In this document: positions 6,676 through 14,848 of the stretch, in pieces
Layout of the letters: every line of letters starts with the position of its first letter
Numbering within the stretch: position 1 is the first letter of the stretch
NCBI RefSeq assembly: GCF_014322795.1
Contig: NZ_JAASTT010000026.1
Location: 1 to 42,856 of the forward strand
Direction of reading: 5' to 3'
Source of the DNA: Paenilisteria portnoyi
Lineage (GTDB): Bacteria; Bacillota; Bacilli; Lactobacillales; Listeriaceae
DNA: 42,856 nt
Notes under the pieces: model-generated
The model's database searches: none
What the model saw: only the letters and a program-made list of their open reading frames with translations
Told to the model about the DNA's origin: nothing
Program-made: the position numbers and the translations under genes

Positions 6676-7380
6676 ATGAACACGGTGACGCGAAATAATA
6701 TCACACAACTCACCACATTGCCTTTCCTATTCCCAGTAAACTGCTATTTAGTAACAGACGGCGATTTCCTCACACTCATTGATACAGCTTTACCAATGAG
6801 CGCTAACAAAATTTTAAAACACATCGCTGCCACTGGCTTGCCGCTCCGGTATATTATTTTGACACACGCACATGGCGATCATATTGGGTCGCTACAAACG
6901 ATTGCAGAAGCCCATCCAGATGCGCAAATTATGATCTCCAACCGAGAATTACAGCTAATCAAAAATCCAGCGACATACGCATTTGAAGCACAGAAACCAA
7001 TCAAAGGCTCCTATCCGAAAACATTTCCCGTCAAGGTGGGCAAAAAAATCGTAGAAGGGGACATGATTGGCTCCCTATCTGTGATTGAAACACCTGGTCA
7101 CACGCCTGGCTCTATTTCCTTTTTTGATAATCGAACCAGGGCCGTCATTGTTGGAGATTTGCTACAAACACAAGGCGGCATTGCAGTTGCCGGCGATACG
7201 CGTCCCTTCTTTCCTTTCCCGACGATGGGGACGTGGGATTTAGAAACCGGTATCGCCTCCACTGAAAAAATAATGCTTCACGATCCGAGTATTCTCGCAG
7301 TTGGCCACGGAAAAATGATTCTAAACCCCATGCCACTCCTCGAAAAAGCGTTAGCACGCGCGAAAAAACGCCTCAATTAA
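6676..7380 (+). CDS. Metallo-beta-lactamase-fold hydrolase
   Basis: The 234-aa product has the metal-binding motif THAHGDH (residues 63-69), a later ETPGHTPGS (histidine ligand), VGDLLQ (bridging aspartate) and AVGHGK (terminal histidine). That is a complete dinuclear zinc site of the MBL/glyoxalase-II-like superfamily. It lacks rhodanese or RNA-processing extensions, so a small-molecule thioester or lactone hydrolase is possible, but substrate cannot be read from sequence. A weak SD (GAAAGGG) lies about 10 nt before the ATG. It is a single divergent gene within the ribosomal group. Confidence 0.85.
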   Translation: MNTVTRNNITQLTTLPFLFPVNCYLVTDGDFLTLIDTALPMSANKILKHIAATGLPLRYIILTHAHGDHIGSLQTIAEAHPDAQIMISNRELQLIKNPATYAFEAQKPIKGSYPKTFPVKVGKKIVEGDMIGSLSVIETPGHTPGSISFFDNRTRAVIVGDLLQTQGGIAVAGDTRPFFPFPTMGTWDLETGIASTEKIMLHDPSILAVGHGKMILNPMPLLEKALARAKKRLN

Positions 7381-7381
7381 A

Positions 7382-7426
7382 AACGAATGGAGAACCGTCA
7401 CGCGTTGGCTCTCCATTCGTTTTTTC
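7382..7426. terminator. Bidirectional terminator between the convergent MBL and YbjQ-like genes
   Basis: Arms AACGAATGGAGA (7382-7393) and TCTCCATTCGTT (7410-7421) pair perfectly over 12 bp, with A- and T-runs on the two sides. Confidence 0.85.
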
Positions 7427-7428
7427 TA

Positions 7429-7773
7429 TTAAAATCTTGTAATTTTCGTCATGACAACCGTTCCATAACCAAGTTGGCTCATGAGTAGTTTGCCATCTTC
7501 TTCTCGAATAAACTGTTCCTCGAAGTGACAGTTCAGTACCGCATCTCCGCCGAGCTCGTGAGCCTGTTCCTGCAACCCCCGAACAACCCCCGAGAAATCA
7601 GATGTCGCAGCCCAGCCTACTTTCGCCTCCGCTTGCACGTAATTACGAACAAAAACAACCTGTACAACATCATGGTTTACTGCTGTTGGCCCAGTCGATA
7701 CAAGTACCGATTCCACATCACGATTCAATACATCATCTCGATTTTCAGCTTCTTCATTTTTAAAAATCCCCAT
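7429..7773 (-). CDS. YbjQ-like (heavy-metal-binding domain family) protein
   Basis: 114 aa beginning MGIFKNEEAENRDDV. The C-terminal half has VVRGLQEQAHELGGDAVLNC and GYGTVVMTKI, which resembles the YbjQ/UPF0145 fold, where a helix with ALGANAVVG-type sequence precedes a beta strand. The N-terminal segment VLVSTGPTAVNHDVVQVVFV fits the first strands. GGAG lies 10 nt before ATG 7773. A longer frame would overlap trmD. The gap to the trmD stop is 2 nt, so it is probably the last gene of the ylqD-rimM-trmD operon. Function unknown. Confidence 0.65.
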   Translation of the reverse strand: MGIFKNEEAENRDDVLNRDVESVLVSTGPTAVNHDVVQVVFVRNYVQAEAKVGWAATSDFSGVVRGLQEQAHELGGDAVLNCHFEEQFIREEDGKLLMSQLGYGTVVMTKITRF

Positions 7774-7775
7774 GC

Positions 7776-8516
7776 CTAGTCCACTCCTTTTTTTATCTCC
7801 TCTAACCATTTTTGCTGCTGGTCAGATAAAGTATAACTTTCAAGTAAGTCTGGTCGGCGTTCCCATGTACGGCGCAATGACTCGCGTTCTCGCCATTCTT
7901 CGATCAATTTATGATTCCCATTTAAAAGTACTTCCGGAACCTCCATATCGCGAAACTGCGCTGGTCGCGTGTAGTGTGGGTGCTCAAGCAGGCCTGTAGA
8001 AAAAGAATCCGTCACTGCCGAATCCGCATTTCCAAGAGCTCCAGGAAGCAGACGAATCACACTATCCATCATCGCCATCGCCCCGATTTCGCCACCCGTC
8101 AAAATATAATCACCTATCGAAACCTCATCTGTGACCAAAAACTCGCGAATCCGCTCATCATAGCCCTCATAATGACCACAAATAAAAATCAAATGTTCCT
8201 CCTGCGCAAATTCCTCCGCCAATTTCTGATCGAATCGTTTGCCAGCTGGATCCATCAAAATAATCCGTGGTTTCGTGTCTGGCGTTCTTTCCCGTAGCGC
8301 TTCCACTGCCGAGAAAATCGGTTGCGCCTTCAAAAGCATACCAGCGCCGCCACCATATGGATAATCATCAACCGTTTGATGCTTTCCTTCTGCATATTCC
8401 CGAAAGTCCGTAATAGAAACATCCACGAGTCCTTTTTCAATTGTTTTTTTGATAATCGAATTCCCCGTCATGCCATCAAACATCGTTGGAAAAATCGACA
8501 AAACATCCATTTTCAT
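7776..8516 (-). CDS. trmD: tRNA (guanine37-N1)-methyltransferase
   Basis: 246 aa, normal length. TrmD makes m1G37 in tRNAs that read CNN and CGG codons, which prevents +1 frameshifting. It carries the SPOUT trefoil-knot signatures: [11 protein letters not shown] (residues 50-60), [23 protein letters not shown] and [14 protein letters not shown], followed by the C-terminal [18 protein letters not shown] helix. Its ATG directly abuts the rimM stop, so translation is coupled. Confidence 0.98.
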   Translation of the reverse strand: MKMDVLSIFPTMFDGMTGNSIIKKTIEKGLVDVSITDFREYAEGKHQTVDDYPYGGGAGMLLKAQPIFSAVEALRERTPDTKPRIILMDPAGKRFDQKLAEEFAQEEHLIFICGHYEGYDERIREFLVTDEVSIGDYILTGGEIGAMAMMDSVIRLLPGALGNADSAVTDSFSTGLLEHPHYTRPAQFRDMEVPEVLLNGNHKLIEEWRERESLRRTWERRPDLLESYTLSDQQQKWLEEIKKGVD

Positions 8517-9035
8517 TTAGTCAAACAATCCTTCCATGACCGAAATCGTGATTTTCTTATCCTTGATGTTGACCGACTGCACAACGTCCGCGATATACGG
8601 AATCAACTTGTCTTTTTGACCTTTCATCTGCACAACCCACACATCATTCGCACCAGGCGTCAAGATTTCACTAATCATTCCGAGTAGTTCGCCTTCCTCC
8701 GTATACACCTCACACCCAATAATCTCGTGGAAATAATACTCGTTTTCCTCCAAATCACCAAGCTGCGATTCTGGCACTTTCAGCATACCGTCCCTCATTC
8801 GCTCGACGTTATTAATACCAATAATCCCCTCAAACGTTAACAAGTCAAAATTCTTATGTTTTCGATGCGTCTTGATAATCAGTTTTTCAGGCTTCTTGCT
8901 ACCTTTTGCGAATAAAAATAACTCATTCCCTACAGCAAAACGCTCATCCGCAAAATCAGTCTGCGAAATAACGCGAATCTCTCCCATTAAACCGTGTGTA
9001 TTTACTATTTTTCCTACATTAAACATCTGCTCCAT
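8517..9035 (-). CDS. rimM: 16S rRNA processing/30S maturation factor RimM
   Basis: 172 aa with the two RimM domains: an N-terminal beta-barrel ([18 protein letters not shown]) and a PRC-barrel ([39 protein letters not shown]). RimM binds S19 and assists maturation of the 30S head. It precedes trmD in the usual order. The start MEQMFNVG follows YlqD by 10 nt. Confidence 0.96.
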   Translation of the reverse strand: MEQMFNVGKIVNTHGLMGEIRVISQTDFADERFAVGNELFLFAKGSKKPEKLIIKTHRKHKNFDLLTFEGIIGINNVERMRDGMLKVPESQLGDLEENEYYFHEIIGCEVYTEEGELLGMISEILTPGANDVWVVQMKGQKDKLIPYIADVVQSVNIKDKKITISVMEGLFD

Positions 9036-9045
9036 GCTTTCACCT

Positions 9046-9432
9046 CTAGCGTATTTCTATTATAACATCATCTTTTACTACAATCGTTTTCGCAAAAATG
9101 GTATCATCCCAAGCATCGCCAACCGCAACATCTAGGATTGCCTCCAATTCTCGCTCTTTGATTTCACTTCCAATCGGTAAAATTTCTAGCTGCTCGACTT
9201 GGAATTCAATAATTTTTACTTTCTCCTGCCGCATTTCAATTTCTTTCGCAAAATAACTATTTACCGATTCTTGATTAAACTTATTTTTGTGCTCCATCTT
9301 TTTTTGTTCAAAATGAAGTTGATCACTTTCTTTTTGTAACGTTTGCCGTTGTTCTAAGTAGAATTGAAACAATTTCTCCTTACTTTTTTCCGTAAGAATT
9401 TGTTTCACAGTCACTTTTTGGATAATTTTCAT
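9046..9432 (-). CDS. ylqD: YlqD family protein
   Basis: 128 aa starting [19 protein letters not shown] strongly charged coiled-coil middle (residues ~20-90) is followed by a small beta domain ([41 protein letters not shown]). This fits YlqD, which occupies the same place between khpA and rimM in Bacillus. GGGAGGG 6 nt upstream fixes the start at 9432. Function is unknown. Here a repeat-bearing stretch of about 550 bp separates it from khpA, so it probably has its own promoter: TGTTACAAT on the minus strand near 9470-9480. Confidence 0.8.
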   Translation of the reverse strand: MKIIQKVTVKQILTEKSKEKLFQFYLEQRQTLQKESDQLHFEQKKMEHKNKFNQESVNSYFAKEIEMRQEKVKIIEFQVEQLEILPIGSEIKERELEAILDVAVGDAWDDTIFAKTIVVKDDVIIEIR

Positions 9433-9439
9433 GAGGAAC

Positions 9440-9945
9440 CCTCCCTTATCCGGTGATTGGGTGTTAATTTTATTGTAACACATGAAAAGCTGAAAGAGCA
9501 CGTTTATGTTGATGAGCTTTCAAACCATCGTTTGGTTTGATGTAGTGAGTCAATAGGCAGTAGAGCGGCGCGAGACTGACAACCAATTTAATTGTTAGAG
9601 GGCGCAGTGAAAGTCCTCTTTTGACTTTTACGGAGGTCGCGAAATTTCCGAGAGGTTGGCTCTTGAAGCTGGATCCGGAGGCGCGAAAAGCGATATCACA
9701 GAAAGCCAATCTTTCTCCCCACTCAAAAAAAACTGGAAACCAGCATCAGAAAAAACACCAGTCATTATTCATCCATAAGTCCAGCACTGCTGTTCACATG
9801 CATATTGAGGTTCTATCTGGTGGTCCCATATCTACTCAGCACTAATTCTCAATTCACAGCATAAAACCCACCAATGGATTACCTGCTCGCTTCGCTCTCA
9901 TGCATACTGGGGTTGTAATTCACTTCGTTCAAACAATCCCAGCAA
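9440..9945. repeat. Gene-free interval with intergenic composite repeat (copy A)
   Basis: It holds a copy of the ~75-bp module alpha (9595-9674; GGGGGCGCAGTGAAA-like start, GAAATTTCCGAGAGG end). A divergent piece of module beta (CATATTGAGGTTCTA, about 9800-9815) and module epsilon (about 9867-9900, reading AGCGAGCAGGTAATCCAT on the minus strand) follow. The same modules recur around 16.6-17.25, 33.4-34.1 and 42.8 kb. The forward frame at 9621-9845 is not a credible gene. Confidence 0.75.
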
Positions 9946-9981
9946 CAAAAAAACCACCGCACATTCTAGATGTGGGGCGGT
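9946..9981 (-). terminator. Terminator of rpsP-khpA
   Basis: Arms 9953-9964 and 9970-9981 form a 12-bp stem with two imperfect positions, followed on the minus strand by a run of seven T. The stem starts inside the khpA stop codon. Confidence 0.75.
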
Positions 9982-10211
9982 CATTCAATGATTTCGAGAC
10001 GTACTTTCTTCTCGCTACGGTTGCCTGACGCGTAGACAAGGGTACGAATCGATTTCGCGATCCGTCCCTGCTTGCCTATCACACGGCCCATATCATCTTT
10101 ATTTACTGATAACTTATAAAGAAGGCTTGTAGCGCTCTCTTCTACCGAGACAACAACGTCATCTTGATGATCAACAAGAGGCTTTACGATGGTTAGAATT
10201 AAATCCTCCAT
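9981..10211 (-). CDS. khpA: KH-domain RNA-binding protein KhpA (YlqC)
   Basis: 76 aa, one KH domain: MEDLILTIVKPLVDHQDD, then the GxxG loop in GRVIGKQGRIAKSIRTLV, then KVRLEIIE. KhpA proteins bind RNA with KhpB/Jag and affect cell division and elongation in Gram-positives. ATG 10211 has AAAGG 8 nt upstream. An ATG two codons earlier (10217) is possible but only 2 nt from that site. It lies 14 nt or less behind rpsP, as in Bacillus. Confidence 0.93.
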   Translation of the reverse strand: MEDLILTIVKPLVDHQDDVVVSVEESATSLLYKLSVNKDDMGRVIGKQGRIAKSIRTLVYASGNRSEKKVRLEIIE

Positions 10212-10225
10212 AGCCATGACCTTTA

Positions 10226-10498
10226 TTACTTACCTAGTTTTGAATTGTGGAATTTTTCCATAATGCCTTCATTTGACAACAAGTTACGAACTGTGTCAGA
10301 TGGTTTCGCACCGTTATGCAACCATTTTAAAACTGCTTCTTCGTCGATTTTCACTTCTGCCGGGTTGAGTAGTGGATTGTATGTACCCACTGTTTCGATT
10401 GAACGGCCATCACGTGGAGAACGAGAATCTGCAACTTGAATACGGTAGAAAGGTTTCTTGTTAGAACCCATACGTTTTAAACGAATTTTAACTGCCAT
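10226..10498 (-). CDS. rpsP: 30S ribosomal protein S16
   Basis: 90 aa, full length: [22 protein letters not shown] and [20 protein letters not shown] are diagnostic of S16, with [16 protein letters not shown] after them. S16 is needed for assembly of the 30S 5' domain. A GGAGG site lies upstream of ATG 10498. First gene of rpsP-khpA. Confidence 0.98.
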   Translation of the reverse strand: MAVKIRLKRMGSNKKPFYRIQVADSRSPRDGRSIETVGTYNPLLNPAEVKIDEEAVLKWLHNGAKPSDTVRNLLSNEGIMEKFHNSKLGK

Positions 10499-10536
10499 TT
10501 ATATATACACCTCCATAAAGTCTTACACAAGTATAT

Positions 10537-10565
10537 ATATTACCAGTAAAGGATTTGTTTGTAAA
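10537..10565 (-). promoter_or_regulatory. Promoter of rpsP-khpA
   Basis: TTTACA (10560-10565) and TAATAT (10537-10542) on the minus strand with a 17-bp spacer; expected start about 30 nt before the ATG. Confidence 0.65.
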
Positions 10566-10582
10566 GTGTTTTTTCTTTACAG

Positions 10583-12226
10583 TTACATTTTTTCTTTATT
10601 TTTTTCTGGTAAGTCACTTGTAATTCGGTTCAAATAGCGACAATAGCCGGAAATATTATGCTCGACGTCATCAATACGAACGCGGAACGAATGGTGGCGA
10701 ATAAAGAAACTGTTCAGAATACGCGCTGGATTTTTATAGTACATAGCAAGTTCTGGATAGAAAAAACCGTTAAGTTGATAATCCGCGCGTTTTTCAATGG
10801 TTTGTTCTAATTTTTCACGGTTAAAATCTTTTAGTAGGTAAGCCTTATCTGCAGCTTCAATGCGCTCGCACATGTCATGTGTTGCTACCGTCAGTTCTAA
10901 AAAGGTTGGGAATGTCGTTTCGCGATCGTGAATGAAGTTCAAGCGTCCAAAAGCATTTTTCAAGCCGAATTCAAAATAACGATCTTCCGGCAAATATTTC
11001 GTTATTTCATTTGTACAATAACTAAGCCAGTGATCGTGATTTTTCCAATAGGACTTAGCGATAAAATGGTCAAATGCTTTTTGGGCGGCATTTAGCCATT
11101 TAGGGTCGGTATTAATGGCATACAGACGTAACAAAGCTAGCACAGCTTCTCCATCATAATAAATAATGCGGAATGGATCCTTTACAACAAGCGTTGGGTA
11201 TTCTAACACGTGAATAAACTGCCCATCGTCTTGTTGTTGATCGCAAATAGCATGTGCTAAGCTTTGGCACAACGGTAAATAGAGCATATCTTGCGTTACT
11301 TGCATATATTTTGAAAAAGCCAAAATTGCCGCTGCATTCGCGCCTAATTTAATTTCATTCGTATCACGTTCAATGACATAGGCTCTATCTCCTCGTTCCC
11401 GAATCAAATCAAGGGCTAGGAATCGCAAAGCTTTTTTTGCCGCCGTGAGGGTCGCTTCATCACGTGATATTTCATAAGATTCGATCATGGAATAAGTAGA
11501 ACTCGCATGCCGTAGACTGTTGTAATGTTTAATTTTTTTATCAAAACAAGCGAAATAACCATAAATAAATTCGCCGTCAGCGCCGACTTGATTTGCCAAA
11601 TAGGCACCAGCATGATGAATAATTTCTTCTACATCCGCGGGGGTTAACGGGGTACTCCGTCTACCATTGTTTAAATCCCCACTAAAAAGCTCCAGCACAT
11701 CATTACCGTCATAATAAAACCCGAGTGTATCAAAAGTAATGAGCTCTGAATCTGCCTCTATTTGAAGTTTGCCATACACCTTATTTGCCTGTACTAGATA
11801 GCGATTTAAATTCTCTAAATTAAGCGCTACCCCTTCATCTTTCGGTTGTATCATCGCATTCCCATTAATTTCCTGTTCCAATAAAGCCGTATGAAATCCC
11901 TTATCAAACGAAATCCCTTTGCGATAATAATTTTTCCTTGTATGTAACGTTATTTCATTCCATTCCGAAAAAAGGACTGTATCGAACTGATAGGCAACAT
12001 CAATTTTAAATGTCCTATTTTCTGTTTCATCTTGGAGTTTTTTATGAATCTGCTTAAAAATATAATCTAGTGAAGCATTGCTGTAATTTAGTACAGTCGC
12101 ACGTTTTTTTTCAAAATCCAATGAAAGGAAAACTTTCCACTCGCCTTTCCAATTATTCATTTCCACTGATTTGGCTTTATTCTCTACTTGTTTTTTTATC
12201 GTATTTACAGCATCTAAACTTAGCAT
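10583..12226 (-). CDS. Protein with probable (alpha/alpha)6-barrel glycosidase-like domain, function unknown
   Basis: 547 aa, no signal peptide or membrane segment. The N-terminal ~200 residues are predicted mixed alpha/beta (WKVFLSLDFEKK, FDTVLFSEWNEITLHTRKNYYRKG). From about residue 205 on, regularly spaced helices alternate with short aromatic loops: DGEFIYGYFACFDKKI, YNSLRHASSTYSMIESYEI, LGANAAAILAFSKYM, DGQFIHV, YYDGEAVLALLRLY and THDMCERIEAADKAYL. This is the pattern of six-hairpin glycosidase or lanthipeptide-cyclase-like toroids. It might act on a cell-envelope glycan or polyol phosphate, but no catalytic pair can be assigned. GGAG precedes ATG 12226. It lies between the Asp-Ala surface protein and rpsP; a link to the surface protein is speculative. 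Confidence 0.6.
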   Translation of the reverse strand: MLSLDAVNTIKKQVENKAKSVEMNNWKGEWKVFLSLDFEKKRATVLNYSNASLDYIFKQIHKKLQDETENRTFKIDVAYQFDTVLFSEWNEITLHTRKNYYRKGISFDKGFHTALLEQEINGNAMIQPKDEGVALNLENLNRYLVQANKVYGKLQIEADSELITFDTLGFYYDGNDVLELFSGDLNNGRRSTPLTPADVEEIIHHAGAYLANQVGADGEFIYGYFACFDKKIKHYNSLRHASSTYSMIESYEISRDEATLTAAKKALRFLALDLIRERGDRAYVIERDTNEIKLGANAAAILAFSKYMQVTQDMLYLPLCQSLAHAICDQQQDDGQFIHVLEYPTLVVKDPFRIIYYDGEAVLALLRLYAINTDPKWLNAAQKAFDHFIAKSYWKNHDHWLSYCTNEITKYLPEDRYFEFGLKNAFGRLNFIHDRETTFPTFLELTVATHDMCERIEAADKAYLLKDFNREKLEQTIEKRADYQLNGFFYPELAMYYKNPARILNSFFIRHHSFRVRIDDVEHNISGYCRYLNRITSDLPEKNKEKM

Positions 12227-12249
12227 TTTCCAACTCCTTTTTTTTAATA

Positions 12250-12291
12250 ATGGCCTCCCTACCTCAAAAAGTAAGGGAGACCATTTTTTTT
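12250..12291. terminator. Strong hairpin terminator between surface protein and alpha-barrel genes
   Basis: Arms ATGGCCTCCCTAC (from 12250) and GTAAGGGAGACCAT (to 12284) are followed on the plus strand by eight T. On the minus strand, in the direction of both flanking genes, the tail is only TTATTA. The hairpin is therefore better placed to stop plus-strand (antisense) transcription, or works weakly between the two genes. Confidence 0.65.
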
Positions 12292-12293
12292 CG

Positions 12294-14261
12294 TTATTCT
12301 TGTGGTTTTCTACGGAATAGACTTAACAAGAAGCCTCCTGCAAGAAGTAACAGTCCGCCACCAAACCATTGTGCTGTTGTGGAATCTTCATCACCGGTTG
12401 AAGGCAACTCTGATCCTGAAGATGAACCATTGCCCATCATCGTTGCGGACATTCCAGTTCCTCCTGTACTAATTGGTACAATTACTGATCCTGATGTTCC
12501 ACCAGTTCCTGTAGTTGTCCCAGTTCCAGAACCACCTGTACCACCATTTCCAGTATTGATTGGCGTTGTAGGATCATTATCCGCATCGGCATCGGCATCC
12601 GCATCCGCATCCGCATCGGCATCCGCATCCGTTTCATCGACAAGTGGTAAAACAGTAGTTGATGCAATAGCACCTACTTTTGTTTGTTCACCACGTTGCG
12701 CAACTAGATAAGCAGTAATAATATCACCAGCAGCTAACGTATGTCCAGTAATATTAGTAGAATAGGTTCCATCGGCATTTATAACAATGTTTCCAAGAAT
12801 GGTACCATCAGGAAGTTGTAAAATCAGTTTCAAAGTTGTTCCTTCTGGCAAAGTTTTAGCCATAGCTTGTACTCGCTGAACTAGCGCACTAACTGAGCTA
12901 GCACTTGCGTAACCCGTTTCACCTCTAATAGTAGTATCACCAGCGTGTACTGGTTCAAATAACGGTCTGTCAACATTAAAGTTAGTCCAATCAATGTCCC
13001 CATCTGAATCTGCATCCGCATCGGCATCTGCATCGGCATCAGCGTCAGCATCCGCATCCGCGTCGGCATCCGCATCAGCGTCAGCATCCGCATCAGCGTC
13101 AGCATCTGCGTCGGCATCCGCGTCGGCATCCGCATCGGCGTCAGCGTCAGCATCCGCATCGGCGTCAGCATCTGCGTCGGCATCCGCATCAGCATCTGCA
13201 TCTGCATCGGCGTCAGCATCTGCGTCAGCGTCGGCATCCGCATCGGCGTCGGCATCCGCATCGGCATCGGCGTCAGCATCGGCGTCAGCATCGGCATCAG
13301 CATCGGCATCAGCGTCGGCATCCGCATCGGCGTCAGCATCAGCATCCGCATCGGCGTCAGCATCAGCATCCGCATCGGCGTCAGCATCCGCATCCGCATC
13401 AGCATCGGCATCTGCATCGGCGTCAGCATCTGCATCTGCATCAGCGTCGGCATCCGCATCAGCATCTGCATCCGCATCGGCGTCAGCATCCGCATCGGCA
13501 TCCGCATCAGCATCGGCGTCAGCATCAGCGTCGGCATCCGCATCAGCATCGGCGTCAGCATCCGCATCGGCGTCGGCATCCGCATCTGCTTCCGGAGCAT
13601 CAATATAAGTACTTGCCCCACTATTATTAAGCAAATCAATATCTACAAAATTATCTCCAGCAAAGGCAGCAAAGTCTAACTTATCATCACCAATTCCTGC
13701 AGGCAAAGCAGTTACACCAAGAGCCATCAAATCTATAGTTAGCGTAAAAGTAGTTGGCGTAGTAACAGAAATGCCTAAAGTATGACTAATATTGGTTGCT
13801 ACTGTTCCGTTCGCTGCATTAATAATTAAACTATTGCCAGTTTTAGTTCCAGTGTTATTTAAACTTGCACCAAACAGTCCCAAATACGGAATTTTATAAT
13901 CTATTTTCGTATTCGCTTTCACATTTGGATTAGATAATAAAGTTTTCAATTCATCTGGTAATTTAAAAGAAGGATAGTAACTTTGCAATAATCCAATATT
14001 AGCAAGCTGTGTACCTGATAATTTTATAATCAGTTTCCCATTTACATAGCTAGCATTCAATGAAGAATTCCCCAATAAACTTATTGTTGCCGCTTCTGCT
14101 TGTGTATCACTTACAACCAAACCTTTTCCAAAATTATCATAATGCAATGTTATAGGTGACGCTACAATCGTCGCTGCCGTAAAGAGTGTTGCAATCATTT
14201 TCGCTTTTTGATTGCTCTTCCAATTCATTCTACGCTTATAATCTACTTGCCGTTTCCCCAC
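12294..14261 (-). CDS. LPXTG cell-wall protein with long Asp-Ala repeat stalk
   Basis: 655 aa. GTG start at 14261 with GAGGGGG 7 nt upstream. A long basic N-terminus leads into a hydrophobic signal segment ([20 protein letters not shown]). A ~170-residue N-terminal domain ([20 protein letters not shown] ... [19 protein letters not shown]) is followed by 97 Ala-Asp pairs. An Ig-like domain comes next (about 90 residues: [32 protein letters not shown]), then a short (DA)8 tract and a Gly/Thr/Ser-rich linker. The end is a sortase signal LPSTG, a hydrophobic stretch and the RRKPQE tail. Sortase A would anchor it, with the acidic stalk projecting the N-terminal domain. It corresponds in position and design to the Asp-Ala repeat LPXTG protein near ffh in L. 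monocytogenes (Lmo1799). Confidence 0.95.
   Translation of the reverse strand: MGKRQVDYKRRMNWKSNQKAKMIATLFTAATIVASPITLHYDNFGKGLVVSDTQAEAATISLLGNSSLNASYVNGKLIIKLSGTQLANIGLLQSYYPSFKLPDELKTLLSNPNVKANTKIDYKIPYLGLFGASLNNTGTKTGNSLIINAANGTVATNISHTLGISVTTPTTFTLTIDLMALGVTALPAGIGDDKLDFAAFAGDNFVDIDLLNNSGASTYIDAPEADADADADADADADADADADADADADADADADADADADADADADADADADADADADADADADADADADADADADADADADADADADADADADADADADADADADADADADADADADADADADADADADADADADADADADADADADADADADADADADADADADADADADADADADADADADADADADADADADSDGDIDWTNFNVDRPLFEPVHAGDTTIRGETGYASASSVSALVQRVQAMAKTLPEGTTLKLILQLPDGTILGNIVINADGTYSTNITGHTLAAGDIITAYLVAQRGEQTKVGAIASTTVLPLVDETDADADADADADADADADNDPTTPINTGNGGTGGSGTGTTTGTGGTSGSVIVPISTGGTGMSATMMGNGSSSGSELPSTGDEDSTTAQWFGGGLLLLAGGFLLSLFRRKPQE
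12579..12629 (-). repeat. Second, short Asp-Ala tract
   Basis: Seventeen codons (DA)8-D between the Ig-like domain and the Gly/Thr-rich wall-spanning linker of the same protein. Confidence 0.9.
13008..13589 (-). repeat. Hexanucleotide-coded (Ala-Asp)97 tract
   Basis: 582 bp of uninterrupted alternating GCN and GAY codons. The third bases vary (GCA, GCG, GCC; GAT, GAC), so the tract is repetitive in protein but scrambled in DNA, which limits slippage. Longer sub-patterns still recur, suggesting growth by block duplication. Confidence 0.95.
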
Positions 14262-14285
14262 TATTTTTCCCCCTCAAGCTTTCGG

Positions 14286-14790
14286 TATACACCGAGCTAA
14301 AATTAATACAACAAGCACCAAATCCCCAGCAACACTTAGGCTAACCACATCTATTCCCCAACCAAAGCACCATTTAAATAACCCATACCACACCCTTTCA
14401 AAGCATAAAAATCAAATTTCTTAAGCTTTTAATATTTCCAAAAACAAAAAATTCAGTCTGTAATAAATGCAATAAAAAAGATATAAGTATCATAACGCTT
14501 ATCTATACCCCTAGGAGCATAGATATACTATACCCCAGAAAAAAACATATTATACAACAAAAATAAAATAACTATATTTTAATATAATAAGAAGAATCTT
14601 TCTTCAAAATAGGATTTTATACCTTATTAAAAATAATCTATATGATTTTAATATAATCTTTATCATCATATAGATTTTTTCCTATTAATAACTCCCCTAA
14701 TAGCAATAGTTCCCTTGATTATTCAATTATTCACAATTATTTTCTAACGAAGAGGTATATAGAACTACTCGTTCCTGTATTCACAATGAA
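14286..14790. other. AT-rich gene-free interval upstream of the LPXTG gene
   Basis: No frame with a ribosome site is visible on either strand. It contains a perfect 11-bp hairpin (14636-14646 with 14665-14675) followed by T-runs on both strands, so a terminator-like structure. Two direct copies of CTATACCCC lie at 14503-14511 and 14528-14536. The LPXTG gene promoter must lie here; no single -35/-10 pair is convincing. A small RNA ending at the hairpin is possible. Confidence 0.5.
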
Positions 14791-14793
14791 GTC

Positions 14794-14826
14794 AAAAAAA
14801 ACATAGCTTAAAAGCTATGTTTTTTG
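14794..14826. terminator. Terminator of ylxM-ffh
   Basis: ACATAGCTT-AA-AAGCTATGT (14801-14820), a perfect 9-bp stem flanked by A-run and T-run, able to work in both directions. It stands 23 nt behind the ffh stop. Confidence 0.9.
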
Positions 14827-14848
14827 TAATTTATATTTCTTTTTGTCA

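Noticed and set aside
8322-8687. 121-aa plus-strand frame opposite trmD and rimM
   Set aside because: Antisense over two conserved genes with intact motifs; His/Arg-rich shadow.
9621-9845. 74-aa plus-strand frame between ylqD and khpA
   Set aside because: It starts inside module alpha, which elsewhere has indels that break any frame; no ribosome site.
13008-13589. Possible CRISPR-like or satellite repeat array
   Set aside because: The period is 6 bp, in frame with a coding sequence, without spacers; it is a low-complexity coding repeat.
12994-13608. Plus-strand frame encoding about 200 residues of Ser-Ala repeats
   Set aside because: It is the antisense reading of the Asp-Ala tract, with no ribosome site or non-repeat domain. 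The minus-strand frame has signal peptide, domains and LPXTG anchor.
12881-13639. Minus-strand frame rich in Met-Arg-Met-Pro repeats
   Set aside because: A shifted frame of the same tract; no start context and no plausible protein.
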